From Saprospiraceae bacterium (GTDB lineage Bacteria; Bacteroidota; Bacteroidia; Chitinophagales; Saprospiraceae): 64,000 nt of DNA. Made by a program: the position numbers and the translations under genes. The stretch is from contig JAHDDO010000011.1 of the NCBI GenBank assembly GCA_020629315.1, positions 1-64,000 of the forward strand, given 5' to 3'. Positions within the stretch are counted from its first letter, which is position 1. Each line of letters starts with the position of its first letter. The notes below the pieces were generated by a model. The model searched no databases. It saw nothing but the letters and a program-made list of their open reading frames with translations, and was not told the origin of the DNA. Shown one piece after another: positions 8,586 to 16,929 of this stretch.

Positions 8586-9401
8586 TTACACGGCCACACT
8601 ATGATCACGTAGTGCTTCATTTAAAGACGTCTTTTTATCTGTGCTTTCTTTCCGCTTACCTATTATGAGAGCACAACTAACGTTGAAATTGCCAGCAGGG
8701 AAAGATTTAGTGTAACTGCCAGGAATTACCACTGCATTTTCAGGAACTTCACCTCTGTAAACCACTTCTTCTGACCCACTTACATCTATAATTCTAGTAG
8801 ACTGAGTTATAACCACATTTGCGCCTAAAACCGCTCCTTTACGGATTCTGGCTCCTTCTACTACTATGGCTCTAGACCCAATAAAGCAATCATCTTCAAT
8901 AATAGTCGGTGTAGCTTGCAAAGGCTCTAATACACCACCTATCCCTACTCCTCCTGAAAGATGTACATTCCTTCCAATCTGTGCACAAGAACCTACCGTA
9001 GCCCATGTATCAACCATGGTACCGCTACCTACCCATGCGCCTATATTTACATAGCTAGGCATCATGATGACACCTGACTCTAGATAAGAACCATGTCTTG
9101 CGACGGCCGGAGGTACCACTCTAACTCCGTGCGCTTGATGATTTTTCTTCAGCGGAATTTTATCGTGGTATTCATAGGGACCTATTTCTATGACTTCCAT
9201 TTTTTGTATTGGGAAATACAGGACTACAGCTTTTTTCACCCATTCGTTTACTTGCCACTCGTTACCCATGGGTTCTGCTACACGTAACTCACCCCTGTCC
9301 AAAGCAGCAATCACCTCACGGATAATCTCCTGCGTTTCTTCGTCCTGAAGGTAATTTCTGTTATCCCAGGCAGTCTCAATTATTTTTCTGTGTTTCTCCA
9401 T
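8586..9401 (-). CDS. dapD: 2,3,4,5-tetrahydropyridine-2,6-dicarboxylate N-succinyltransferase
   Basis: 271 residues, the family's usual length. It transfers succinyl from succinyl-CoA to tetrahydrodipicolinate in the succinylase branch of lysine/meso-DAP synthesis in the cytosol, supplying both lysine and peptidoglycan cross-links. An N-terminal helical region (AWDNRNYLQDEETQEIIREV) is followed by the acceptor-binding VRVVPPAVARHGSYLESGV segment and hexapeptide repeats (about 105-235) such as PSYVNIGAWVGSGTMVDTWA and GSCAQIGRNVHLSGGVGIGG that form a left-handed beta helix. I chose the ATG at 9401, not the upstream in-frame codon at 9425, because it gives the canonical MEKHRKIIE N terminus and leaves a 1-bp gap to the preceding gene's TGA. 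Confidence 0.96.
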   Translation of the reverse strand: MEKHRKIIETAWDNRNYLQDEETQEIIREVIAALDRGELRVAEPMGNEWQVNEWVKKAVVLYFPIQKMEVIEIGPYEYHDKIPLKKNHQAHGVRVVPPAVARHGSYLESGVIMMPSYVNIGAWVGSGTMVDTWATVGSCAQIGRNVHLSGGVGIGGVLEPLQATPTIIEDDCFIGSRAIVVEGARIRKGAVLGANVVITQSTRIIDVSGSEEVVYRGEVPENAVVIPGSYTKSFPAGNFNVSCALIIGKRKESTDKKTSLNEALRDHSVAV

Positions 9402-9402
9402 A

Positions 9403-10053
9403 TCATAAAAAGATACGTAATGCAATTAATTGTCCTAAAACGCCGACTAATAAACCATGATACACTTGCCCTAAGTTATGCGCTCCTAAGATAAGTCGAC
9501 TACTCATAACTAAGCCTGTAATTATAAGTAAAATGATAATCATAATAATCATGTGAATGGCTGTATTTCCAGGCATTAATATGTATCCATAAGACCAGTT
9601 ATAGGCAACAATGATCATGGCCGTAACCATCCCTCCCATTCCAACACCATGCAAACTAATCTTGGAAAAATTATTAAAGAAAAAAGCCATGAACAACCCT
9701 AATGTAGCACCCACCGTAACCAAAGTCATAGGTAATGGGACTTGACCTCCAGCCCTATAGAAGTTCCAACTAAGCCAACAATACAGTAGACTAGTTAAAA
9801 TCAAGGGACCAATACGCTCATATCTAGATTCCATTTCATGACTTTTGACAAGTTCTAATTTTTTGAAAAGAATCATACCTATCACTGGTAAAACAACGGC
9901 TGTGACGGTAAAGTACACGATAAACTGAACACGTTCAAAGTCATTAAGTACATTGAACATATGTTTGCAACTTGCGTAAATAAATAAAAGCAAGTAGGGT
10001 AAAATTAGCAATGGGTGAAAAATCACCGATAATATGTAAGCCGCTGTTCTCAC
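9403..10053 (-). CDS. Integral membrane protein with PAP2-like C-terminal motif
   Basis: 216 residues with about six hydrophobic segments. Near the C terminus is SSRLILGAHNLGQVYHG, resembling PAP2 phosphatase motif 3 (SRx5Hx3D) but with Gln in place of the Asp, and the phosphate-binding motif 1 (KxxxxxxRP) is not visible. It therefore looks like a PAP2-fold protein that may not be an active phosphatase. The start is GTG at 10053; no in-frame ATG exists near the N terminus. It is cotranscribed with dapD (1-bp gap). Its role is unknown; lipid or undecaprenyl phosphate handling would be a guess. Confidence 0.7.
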   Translation of the reverse strand: MRTAAYILSVIFHPLLILPYLLLFIYASCKHMFNVLNDFERVQFIVYFTVTAVVLPVIGMILFKKLELVKSHEMESRYERIGPLILTSLLYCWLSWNFYRAGGQVPLPMTLVTVGATLGLFMAFFFNNFSKISLHGVGMGGMVTAMIIVAYNWSYGYILMPGNTAIHMIIMIIILLIITGLVMSSRLILGAHNLGQVYHGLLVGVLGQLIALRIFL

Positions 10054-10060
10054 GAAGCCC

Positions 10061-10068
10061 CAAAAGTA
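10061..10068 (-). promoter_or_regulatory. -7 box TACTTTTG, 7 bases before a GTG start
   Basis: Exact TAnnTTTG on the minus strand. The GTG start of the PAP2-like gene follows after GGGCTTC, leaving essentially no room for an untranslated leader. Confidence 0.6.
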
Positions 10069-10160
10069 ATTCTAAAATTTAAGCTATACATTTCTATGTT
10101 TAATATTTTGACAACATATTATTAAGTAACAATTTTACATTCACGACGTTGTAAATAATA

Positions 10161-10778
10161 ATGAAAAACCTATTACATATCAGTTTATTACTCTTGCTCA
10201 CAACAGGATTGTGGTCGCAAGAAGATCTCAACATGTTTGAAACTCAGATTGATGGCATTGTGGTTACCGCCTTAGTTACCGAAGATGGTGATACATTGAT
10301 ATTAGCTGATCTAGATGACATTAGCATTACGTCCTTACGCAGTTTCAAATCAGATGAGGATTATAAAAAGTATATGAAATTCAAAAGGTATGCCGCAAAG
10401 GTGTATCCATATGCTAAAGAAGCCATCAAAATATTTAGAGAAGCTGAATATGCTACTCAAAATATGAGTAAGCGTAAGCGCAAGAAATATATGAAGGAAC
10501 TTCAAAAGCAACTCCGTCAAGAATTTGAAGAACCATTAGTTAAGTTAACAAAGCTTCAAGGTAAGATCATGATCAAGATGATAGAAAAAGAATTGGATAA
10601 ATCCATGTATGATCTGATCAAAGGAGTTAGAGGTTCATTTGCCGCTGGATATTGGCATAATTTCGGAAAATTATATTCCTATGATCTTAAAGAAGGATAC
10701 CAGCCAGGAAAATACATTATTTTGGATGCAGTATTGAATGATTTCGATATATCCTACAGAATGGAAAACGAAAAATAA
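10161..10778 (+). CDS. DUF4294 family secreted protein
   Basis: 205 residues. A signal peptide (MKNLLHISLLLLLTTGLWSQ) precedes a mature protein with DGDTLILADLDDI, then the family's core YKKYMKFKRYAAKVYPYAKE and a lysine-rich helical stretch (about 110-150). DUF4294 proteins are Bacteroidota-specific periplasmic or outer-membrane-associated proteins of unknown function. It is the first gene of a tight operon: its TAA is immediately followed by the mvaD ATG. About 107 bp lie upstream, with no exact TAnnTTTG seen. Confidence 0.88.
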   Translation: MKNLLHISLLLLLTTGLWSQEDLNMFETQIDGIVVTALVTEDGDTLILADLDDISITSLRSFKSDEDYKKYMKFKRYAAKVYPYAKEAIKIFREAEYATQNMSKRKRKKYMKELQKQLRQEFEEPLVKLTKLQGKIMIKMIEKELDKSMYDLIKGVRGSFAAGYWHNFGKLYSYDLKEGYQPGKYIILDAVLNDFDISYRMENEK

Positions 10779-11837
10779 ATGATCCTTCCTGCTAATGATG
10801 TTGGTTCCGTAAAATGGAGGAGCCCCTCTAATATTGCACTAGTTAAGTACTGGGGCAAAAGAAAAATACAGATACCTCAAAATACTTCAATAAGTTTCAC
10901 TTTGTCTACTGCAGTCACAGAAACTGAAGTTCAGTATAGATATGACCACCACCAAAAAGAGGGTCCAACTTTGGATTTTCGTTTTGAGGGGAATGATAAT
11001 CCGGCATTTGGAAATCGAATTTTGAAGCATCTCCATAGTTTAGTAGATCGTTATACCTGGCTAACTCATTGTCATTTTATTATTGATAGCTCAAATTCAT
11101 TTCCCCACTCTTCAGGTATCGCTTCATCAGCTTCGGCTATGTCTGCTTTAGCTCTTTGCTTACAAAGCATAGATCAAGAAATTACTGGAAATGAAAAAGA
11201 TGCTGACTTCTTTAAAAAGGTATCAGATGTAGCAAGATTAGGCAGCGGGTCTGCATCTAGAAGTGTTTTTCCTAAAGTAGCTATTTGGGGTCATCATAAG
11301 GACATTGAACAAAGCTCAAATGATTATGCTATCCCTTATTATGAGCCTTTGGATGAAGCGTTTCTTAGCTTTCATGATGATATTTTGATTGTTTCTCCAA
11401 ATGAGAAATCGGTTTCATCTAGTCTAGGACATTCCCTAATGGATGGCAACCCATATGCATCTGTACGCTATGCTCAAGCTAATGAAAATGTATTAGCCAT
11501 CTGCGAAAGTATGCGCACTGGAGATTTAGAACGGTTTGGGCAAATTGTAGAAGAAGAGGCTATGACCTTACATGCTTTAATGATGGCATCCAGACCTGGA
11601 TATATACTCATGGAGCCAAATACAATAAACATCATCCGATCTATCAGGCAATTTAGAAAAGAGAGCGGTCTCCCTGTATATTTTACATTGGACGCTGGAC
11701 CAAATATCCATATGCTTTATCCATCCAATGTGTCCGAACAAATACGTTCATTTAGGGATCAAGAGCTGCTTTCATTTTGTTATAACAATACGCTTATAGA
11801 AGATCGAGTCGGAAACGGACCCGAAAAAATAACCTAA
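10779..11837 (+). CDS. mvaD: Diphosphomevalonate decarboxylase
   Basis: 352 residues, GHMP kinase superfamily. It catalyses the ATP-dependent decarboxylation of mevalonate diphosphate to isopentenyl diphosphate in the cytosol. Visible signatures are SPSNIALVKYWGKR (15-28), NTSISFTLS (35-43) and the phosphate-binding loop FPHSSGIASSASAMSAL (about 108-124), followed by ARLGSGSASRSVF, which carries the family's conserved Ser/Arg. Its presence implies the organism makes isoprenoids by the mevalonate route, supplying the long-chain polyprenyl synthase at 33.2 kb. It starts directly after the DUF4294 stop and overlaps the next gene by 1 bp (TAATG). Confidence 0.96.
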   Translation: MILPANDVGSVKWRSPSNIALVKYWGKRKIQIPQNTSISFTLSTAVTETEVQYRYDHHQKEGPTLDFRFEGNDNPAFGNRILKHLHSLVDRYTWLTHCHFIIDSSNSFPHSSGIASSASAMSALALCLQSIDQEITGNEKDADFFKKVSDVARLGSGSASRSVFPKVAIWGHHKDIEQSSNDYAIPYYEPLDEAFLSFHDDILIVSPNEKSVSSSLGHSLMDGNPYASVRYAQANENVLAICESMRTGDLERFGQIVEEEAMTLHALMMASRPGYILMEPNTINIIRSIRQFRKESGLPVYFTLDAGPNIHMLYPSNVSEQIRSFRDQELLSFCYNNTLIEDRVGNGPEKIT

Positions 11838-12352
11838 TGAAATACTCGTTGTCCATCATATTTTTACTCTTTTCCATTTTTGCAAATGCACAAGTGGCTA
11901 GTTATTGCATTGACCCTAGTTTCGAAGAAAAGGTAGCTAGCACTATAGGTTTTACTGTACCAGTCATCAGTGTAGAGGAGCTAAATGAAAAAATGGACGA
12001 AGAAATTCTTCTTCTTGACATAAGAGAACAAAACGAATATGATATTGGCCATATTGACGGCGCTATTTGCTTCGGGTATGATAAACCTTTATTTGAATTA
12101 CTTAATGAAGTTCCAAAAGATAAGGAGATCATCGTGTATTGTAGCATAGGATACCGAAGTGAGAAAGTAGGAGAAATGCTGCTTGAAAGGGGCTATGAAA
12201 ATGTCCTTAATCTCTATGGTAGCATCTTTGAATGGAGCAATGCTGGCTATCCTATCTTTACTTCAGACGGTTCAAGAAGTGACCAAATTCACACCTATAA
12301 TAAACGATGGAGTAAATGGGTAAATGAGGATAAGATTCAAAAAACCTGGTAG
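11837..12352 (+). CDS. Periplasmic rhodanese-domain protein
   Basis: 171 residues. A signal peptide (MKYSLSIIFLLFSIFANAQ) is followed by a rhodanese domain (about 45-140) with LLLDIREQNEYDIGHIDGA and the active-site loop YCSIGYRSEK, where C102 is the catalytic cysteine. A CSxGxRS loop suits a single-domain sulfurtransferase or persulfide carrier. The C-terminal tail (about 145-171) is basic and aromatic. It is translationally coupled to mvaD by a 1-bp stop/start overlap; the metabolic reason is unclear. The signal peptide suggests a role in envelope sulfur or thiol chemistry, which is inference. Confidence 0.9.
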   Translation: MKYSLSIIFLLFSIFANAQVASYCIDPSFEEKVASTIGFTVPVISVEELNEKMDEEILLLDIREQNEYDIGHIDGAICFGYDKPLFELLNEVPKDKEIIVYCSIGYRSEKVGEMLLERGYENVLNLYGSIFEWSNAGYPIFTSDGSRSDQIHTYNKRWSKWVNEDKIQKTW

Positions 12353-12367
12353 TTCCTCCAATTTTCC

Positions 12368-12379
12368 GTAAACGTTTAC
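12368..12379. promoter_or_regulatory. Perfect palindrome GTAAACGTTTAC, LacI-family-type operator candidate
   Basis: A 12-bp perfect dyad with the AANCGNTT core typical of LacI/GalR-family operators lies 75 bp upstream of pckA and about 42 bp before its -7 box. No regulator gene is nearby. The placement suits control of gluconeogenesis. Confidence 0.5.
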
Positions 12380-12420
12380 AGTTTTATCTTAAAATCTCTC
12401 GCTTTGTGTATACTAAATAG

Positions 12421-12428
12421 TAGGTTTG
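12421..12428 (+). promoter_or_regulatory. pckA -7 box TAGGTTTG
   Basis: Exact TAnnTTTG, 25 bases before the pckA ATG. A TTG lies at 12404-12406, at closer than the usual spacing. Confidence 0.65.
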
Positions 12429-12453
12429 CACTGATTTTACTAATCTGAGTCCA

Positions 12454-14064
12454 ATGACAGCAAAAGAAATTAAGAACACTTCATTTGAATTATCCAGTGT
12501 CGGAATTCACAATCCTAAAGTATACTGGAACTTAGCTCCAGCAGTACTTATTCAACACACACTTTCCAAGGGTCAAGGAGAATTGACTAATTCAGGTGCC
12601 CTTTCTATTGAAACAGGAAAGTTTACGGGTCGATCCCCTAAAGATCGATATATAGTAGAAGACGAAATCACACAAAAACAAGTTCACTGGGGTAATATTA
12701 ACATCCCCATGACATCGGATCAATATGATCGTCTTGAGCAAAAGGTGCTAACACACCTCAATGCCAAAGAAGAAATATATGCTAGAGATTGTTTCGCATG
12801 TGCGAATCTGAAGTATCGACTAAATATTAGAGTTGTCACTGAGCATCCGTGGCAGAATCTTTTTGCTCACAATATGTTCTTGAGACCTGCTGCGTCTGAA
12901 ATTGAGGATTTTCAACATGAATGGATGATTCTTGCGGCTCCTGGTTGTATGGCTGTGCCGGAAATAGATGGTACCCGGCAAGAGAATTTCGCTGTGATCA
13001 ATTTTACAAAAAAGCGAATTATTATTGGAGGTACGGCATATACTGGTGAGATTAAGAAAGGGATCTTTTCTGTTTTGAATTTTGCCCTTCCTGTAAACGA
13101 TGGTGTTTTTCCAATGCATTGCTCAGCAAACGTTGGGGAGCATGGTGATACAGCCTTGTTTTTTGGATTATCCGGTACAGGTAAAACAACACTTTCTACG
13201 GACCCAGAACGTAAATTGATCGGTGACGATGAACACGGTTGGTCTAAGACCACAGTATTCAATTTTGAAGGTGGTTGTTATGCAAAAACAATTAATCTAT
13301 CCGCTTCGAAAGAGCCAGAGATCTTTAAAGCTATCAAATTTGGGGCTATGGTGGAGAATATGAATTTCAAAGATTCTAATTCCCATATTCTAGATTTTGA
13401 AGATGCCACAAAAACGCAAAATACAAGGGTCAGTTATCCCATTAATCACATTGATAACATTGTATTCAACTCCAGAGGTAACACTCCACAAAATATATTT
13501 TTCCTCACGTGTGATGCCTTTGGTGTATTACCTCCGATCAGCAAGTTGACGAATGATCAGGCCATGTATTATTTCCTTTTAGGCTATACAGCAAAGGTTG
13601 CGGGAACGGAAGCGGGAATAGATGAGCCGCAAGCTACATTTTCCTCTTGCTTTGGTCTTCCATTTCTTCCACTAAACCCAACAACCTACGCTAAAATGTT
13701 GGGAGAAAAGCTGGAAAAAGCAGAAGCTGAAGGCAAACCAATTAAAGTATGGTTAGTAAATACAGGTTGGTCAGGTGGTCCTGTGGGAGAAGGTCGTAGA
13801 ATGGAATTACCGTATACTAGAGCCATGATTAAGGCTGCCTTAAATGGTGCGTTCAAAGATGTTGCTTTCACTAAAGAAGCCCATTTTGGCCTTCAAATTC
13901 CAACGGAATGTCCTGATGTACCAAGTCATATACTAGATCCAAAACAAACATGGAAGAAGGCAAGTGAGTATGAAGAAAAAGCCACATCTATGGTTAATCT
14001 CTTCAAAAAAGAATTTGTCGTTTATTCTAACACGGTTACCAATGCAGTAAATGAAGTCCTTTAG
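12454..14064 (+). CDS. pckA: Phosphoenolpyruvate carboxykinase (ATP)
   Basis: 536 residues, normal length for the ATP-dependent enzyme. It converts oxaloacetate plus ATP to PEP and CO2, the first committed step of gluconeogenesis. Signatures include GALSIETGKFTGRSPKDRYI near the N terminus, the kinase-1a P-loop GLSGTGKTTLS (about 238-248), the metal-binding LIGDDEHGW just after it, and NTGWSGGPVGEG in the C-terminal part. It is monocistronic, with its own -7 box and an upstream LacI-type palindrome. Its stop interlocks with that of trmB through a shared TTAG. Confidence 0.97.
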   Translation: MTAKEIKNTSFELSSVGIHNPKVYWNLAPAVLIQHTLSKGQGELTNSGALSIETGKFTGRSPKDRYIVEDEITQKQVHWGNINIPMTSDQYDRLEQKVLTHLNAKEEIYARDCFACANLKYRLNIRVVTEHPWQNLFAHNMFLRPAASEIEDFQHEWMILAAPGCMAVPEIDGTRQENFAVINFTKKRIIIGGTAYTGEIKKGIFSVLNFALPVNDGVFPMHCSANVGEHGDTALFFGLSGTGKTTLSTDPERKLIGDDEHGWSKTTVFNFEGGCYAKTINLSASKEPEIFKAIKFGAMVENMNFKDSNSHILDFEDATKTQNTRVSYPINHIDNIVFNSRGNTPQNIFFLTCDAFGVLPPISKLTNDQAMYYFLLGYTAKVAGTEAGIDEPQATFSSCFGLPFLPLNPTTYAKMLGEKLEKAEAEGKPIKVWLVNTGWSGGPVGEGRRMELPYTRAMIKAALNGAFKDVAFTKEAHFGLQIPTECPDVPSHILDPKQTWKKASEYEEKATSMVNLFKKEFVVYSNTVTNAVNEVL

Positions 14065-14756
14065 TTTCTAAGGCTAGCTTGGATGTAACGAATGGTTTTG
14101 TTATTAGCTAAGTGATCTAGCTCATAGTACGTTTTAATGTCTAAGGTATCCATGAGATAATCCGCATGATAGATATCTGGCTCATGGTATAAAATTCTAT
14201 AGTTATCATTATTTGACAATGTCTCAAGGCTATAATAATAAAGAATAGGACTGTCTGTTTTAATATGGATTAGCCCATTTTTGGGTAAAATATTTGCATA
14301 TTTTTCAAGAAAATGCGGCGCAGTAAGTCTCCGATTATCCTTGGTGCCTTTAATGAATGGGTCGGCAAATGTGATCCATAATTCTGACACCTCTCCTTTT
14401 TCAAAATATTGATGTAGGAACTCTATCCTTGTTCGAAGAAAAGCTACATTATCTAAACGCTCTTCCAAGGCTATTTTCGATCCTTTCCAAATACGAGCAC
14501 CTTTGATATCAACGCCAATAAAATTCGTGTTGGTTTCCTTTCTCGCTAAGCCAAGCGTGTATTCTCCTCTCCCACAAGCTAGCTCCAAGACTATCTTATT
14601 ATCGTTCTTGAAGTGTTCTTTGGCCCAATGTCCTTTCATGGCTTTTTCTACAGTAGGACTAAGAGTAAGAAGATCTGTGGATGGATCAAAATTCTCGTAT
14701 ACATTCTGAGCATTCAGAATTTCGTCAAATTTTGTTAATTTATTTCTCTTGCTCAA
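14061..14756 (-). CDS. trmB: tRNA (guanine(46)-N7)-methyltransferase
   Basis: 231 residues. It makes m7G46 in the variable loop of tRNAs using SAM. Motif I is VLELACGRGEYTLGLA (E58, G62, G64), followed by NFIGVDIKGARIWKG and the family signature WITFADPFIKGTKDNRRLT, the counterpart of the PDPW-x-K-x-RH-x-KRR region, here with FADPF-x-KG-x-DNRR as often seen in Bacteroidota. The start is TTG at 14756; no in-frame ATG is available near the N terminus. It is convergent with pckA, with a 4-bp stop overlap. Confidence 0.93.
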   Translation of the reverse strand: MSKRNKLTKFDEILNAQNVYENFDPSTDLLTLSPTVEKAMKGHWAKEHFKNDNKIVLELACGRGEYTLGLARKETNTNFIGVDIKGARIWKGSKIALEERLDNVAFLRTRIEFLHQYFEKGEVSELWITFADPFIKGTKDNRRLTAPHFLEKYANILPKNGLIHIKTDSPILYYYSLETLSNNDNYRILYHEPDIYHADYLMDTLDIKTYYELDHLANNKTIRYIQASLRN

Positions 14757-14836
14757 TGTAATTCATATATCAGACCGCCAAGTTAGTATATCTGGATATT
14801 ATTACGATAATTGCCTTGATGTAAAAAGAAATTTTC

Positions 14837-14844
14837 CAACTTTG
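14837..14844 (+). promoter_or_regulatory. -7-like box CAACTTTG with TTG 18 bases upstream
   Basis: It matches seven of the eight TAnnTTTG positions. A -33 TTG lies at 14816-14818, giving a good spacing, and the ATG of the barrel gene follows after 26 bases. Confidence 0.5.
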
Positions 14845-14870
14845 CGTTCTAATTATCTGAATACAAATTC

Positions 14871-15734
14871 ATGAGAGTATTTAAAGTAGCCATATTTCTT
14901 ATCCTTCCCCTCTTTTTGCAGGCACAAGGACACAAATTTGGTGTTAGAGCAGGAACCGATTTTTCCAAATTTATTGGACCCACAGAAGAGGGTGAGTCGT
15001 TTTCATTTAGCAACGGATTTCATTTTGGCATCAACTATAGTTTCTTTTTTACTGATTATTTCGGACTCGGTGCGGAATTACTTTATCAACAAAAAGGAAC
15101 GCAACGAAATTTTAATGGAGATAGTTTTTACCCTATCCATAAGCCTGGTGAAACGTCCTGGCACTTTGAAGATGGTCAGCGCGATATGGCTCTAAATATA
15201 TCTAATGCGTATATCTCTATCCCAATGACTGTACATCTAAAGCCGTTCAAAAAGCTGGAGTGGATAGGAGGTTTAAATGCTAATTTCTTAATACTTCCTG
15301 TCGGCAGTGGTTCTCTAACATTTACTAGCGACATTAATCCTACTGGTTTGTTCTTTGATCAAACCTTAGTTCATCAATACTATGAAGATGATAATGGTGA
15401 CGAATTTAGCAGTACCGCCCCGTTTAATCCGGCTGTTTTTTGTGGTGATGATGTAGTACGAATTCCTGGCTCAGTAGGCGCCTATTATCATATCCCTACA
15501 GCAGATGATAAAGAAAGGTTATTCAATTGGTTTGACCTTACGGCAGTAACCGGTTTTAATGTTTACTACAATAAGAGTTTATATTTCGGTGGACGGGTTG
15601 AATATGGTCTTCTAGATCTCACTAATGAGAAGGTGGATTACTCTCTTGCCGAACACAATGGTAATAACTTCGTTTTCCGAGATGATCGAGATGTCCATTT
15701 TGGTTTTCAAGTGTCTTTAGGTTTTAGATTCTAA
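14871..15734 (+). CDS. PorT-like outer membrane beta-barrel protein
   Basis: 287 residues. A signal peptide (MRVFKVAIFLILPLFLQAQ) is followed by GHKFGVRAGTDFSKFIG and alternating beta strands, ending in HFGFQVSLGFRF with a C-terminal Phe as in outer-membrane barrels. The PorT-type barrel fold predicts outer-membrane location; the ligand is unknown. It is monocistronic with a plausible promoter 30 bp upstream. The 3' end overlaps the convergent gene by 11 bp. Confidence 0.8.
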   Translation: MRVFKVAIFLILPLFLQAQGHKFGVRAGTDFSKFIGPTEEGESFSFSNGFHFGINYSFFFTDYFGLGAELLYQQKGTQRNFNGDSFYPIHKPGETSWHFEDGQRDMALNISNAYISIPMTVHLKPFKKLEWIGGLNANFLILPVGSGSLTFTSDINPTGLFFDQTLVHQYYEDDNGDEFSSTAPFNPAVFCGDDVVRIPGSVGAYYHIPTADDKERLFNWFDLTAVTGFNVYYNKSLYFGGRVEYGLLDLTNEKVDYSLAEHNGNNFVFRDDRDVHFGFQVSLGFRF

Positions 15735-16293
15735 TTCCTAAAAACACGCCTACGGGAGGAATTACTTGTATAGCGAAACCGTCATTTACCCCGAGAAATA
15801 AGCTGGTCTCGGACCCAATGAATAATAAAGGATGTAGATAATACTGGAAGCCAAGACCGGTAGACAATCCAACTATTCCTGAATCATTATCTTCTCGATT
15901 TGGAATATTAAATCCACCGCCACCTAGATAAAAATCATAGGTCGTAAAGTACCTGAATTTAGGTGTTAGACTTCTGTTATTCTCATATCCTATACGAACC
16001 AAGGCTCTAGAAACTCGGTCTCCATTCGTATTAATATTAAATCCTAAGCCTAAGCGAAAAGCATGTTCCTTAAACCCCCAGCTATAGGACAATTCTACAG
16101 GTCCCGATTTAGTAGGACTTTGCTTTAATGGAATGAGCTCAAATAGCAAAGGACTCATATTCATTGAAAAAGACTTAAAATTATAGTCTTTAAACTCTTC
16201 TAAATTATCCTTGATGTATAATAAAGAATCTTGATCTTGTGCTGAAATCACTACAGAAGTGATGACAAAAAACAATAAAAGCAGCCTCTTCAT
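15724..16293 (-). CDS. Small secreted beta-rich envelope protein
   Basis: 189 residues, not recognised. The signal peptide is MKRLLLLFFVITSVVISAQ. The mature part has amphipathic strands (HAFRLGLGFNIN, FRYFTTYDFYLGGGG, STGLGFQYYLHP) consistent with a small outer-membrane barrel, ending in VGVFLGIRI. It is the last gene of the kinase/TonB-receptor operon, starting 3 bp after the stop of its neighbour. Its tight linkage to the receptor suggests a role in the same uptake or sensing function (inference). Confidence 0.72.
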   Translation of the reverse strand: MKRLLLLFFVITSVVISAQDQDSLLYIKDNLEEFKDYNFKSFSMNMSPLLFELIPLKQSPTKSGPVELSYSWGFKEHAFRLGLGFNINTNGDRVSRALVRIGYENNRSLTPKFRYFTTYDFYLGGGGFNIPNREDNDSGIVGLSTGLGFQYYLHPLLFIGSETSLFLGVNDGFAIQVIPPVGVFLGIRI

Positions 16294-16296
16294 ACT

Positions 16297-16929
16297 TTAA
16301 AATTTAACGATGAAATAAAGCCATTGAGGCGTATTAATTTTTGCTTCTAATCTACTTTGTTGATTTATATCCTCAGGACCCGGAAATGTTATAAATCTAG
16401 TTTCCTCCTGACGATTGCCTACAAGGGCGTACAAACTACTTTCAATCTCTAAAGCAATATTCTTTGCTATCAACCATTGGAGACCTAGGAATATATCTCC
16501 GCCCGCTTTAGCATCACGGGTATATAATTCTACATTTTCATTACTTATTATTTCCTCACTATATCCTGCCCTTCCATTAAATCCATAGGTCAATAAAAAG
16601 GAATTCGTCAGCACTCTACGCCATTCAAAACCAAGTCTAAGATCACCTTTAAGTAAATTCTCATTAAGAGATAAGGTATTATCTGCACGTGTGATATTCA
16701 TGCCTGCCCCTATTCTTAGATATTTATTATTTCCAAGACGTCTTTTATAACTAACTGGAAAATCTGACGCTTCAAAACCGGCTTGATTGCCTAACGATCG
16801 CACCAGCATATCTGTAATGTTAATCCCTAGTTCGTGCTTATATTGATGGGCAATGTCCTTCTTTTGAGCACTAGCTTGAAAGAACAGCAGCAGAAATAGG
16901 CCTAATAGTGTTGTTTTAATGATTTTCAT
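16297..16929 (-). CDS. Small secreted beta-barrel-like envelope protein
   Basis: 210 residues, not recognised. The signal peptide is MKIIKTTLLGLFLLLFFQASAQ. The mature region contains repeated strand-like segments (YLRIGAGMNITR, GDLRLGFEWRRVL, SFLLTYGFNGRAGYSEE, FLGLQWLIAKNIALEIES) and ends WLYFIVKF, with the terminal aromatic typical of outer-membrane barrels. It overlaps the stop of the TonB-dependent receptor by 4 bp and so is translationally coupled to it. It resembles the 15724-16293 product in architecture, though similarity between the two is weak by eye. Confidence 0.72.
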   Translation of the reverse strand: MKIIKTTLLGLFLLLFFQASAQKKDIAHQYKHELGINITDMLVRSLGNQAGFEASDFPVSYKRRLGNNKYLRIGAGMNITRADNTLSLNENLLKGDLRLGFEWRRVLTNSFLLTYGFNGRAGYSEEIISNENVELYTRDAKAGGDIFLGLQWLIAKNIALEIESSLYALVGNRQEETRFITFPGPEDINQQSRLEAKINTPQWLYFIVKF

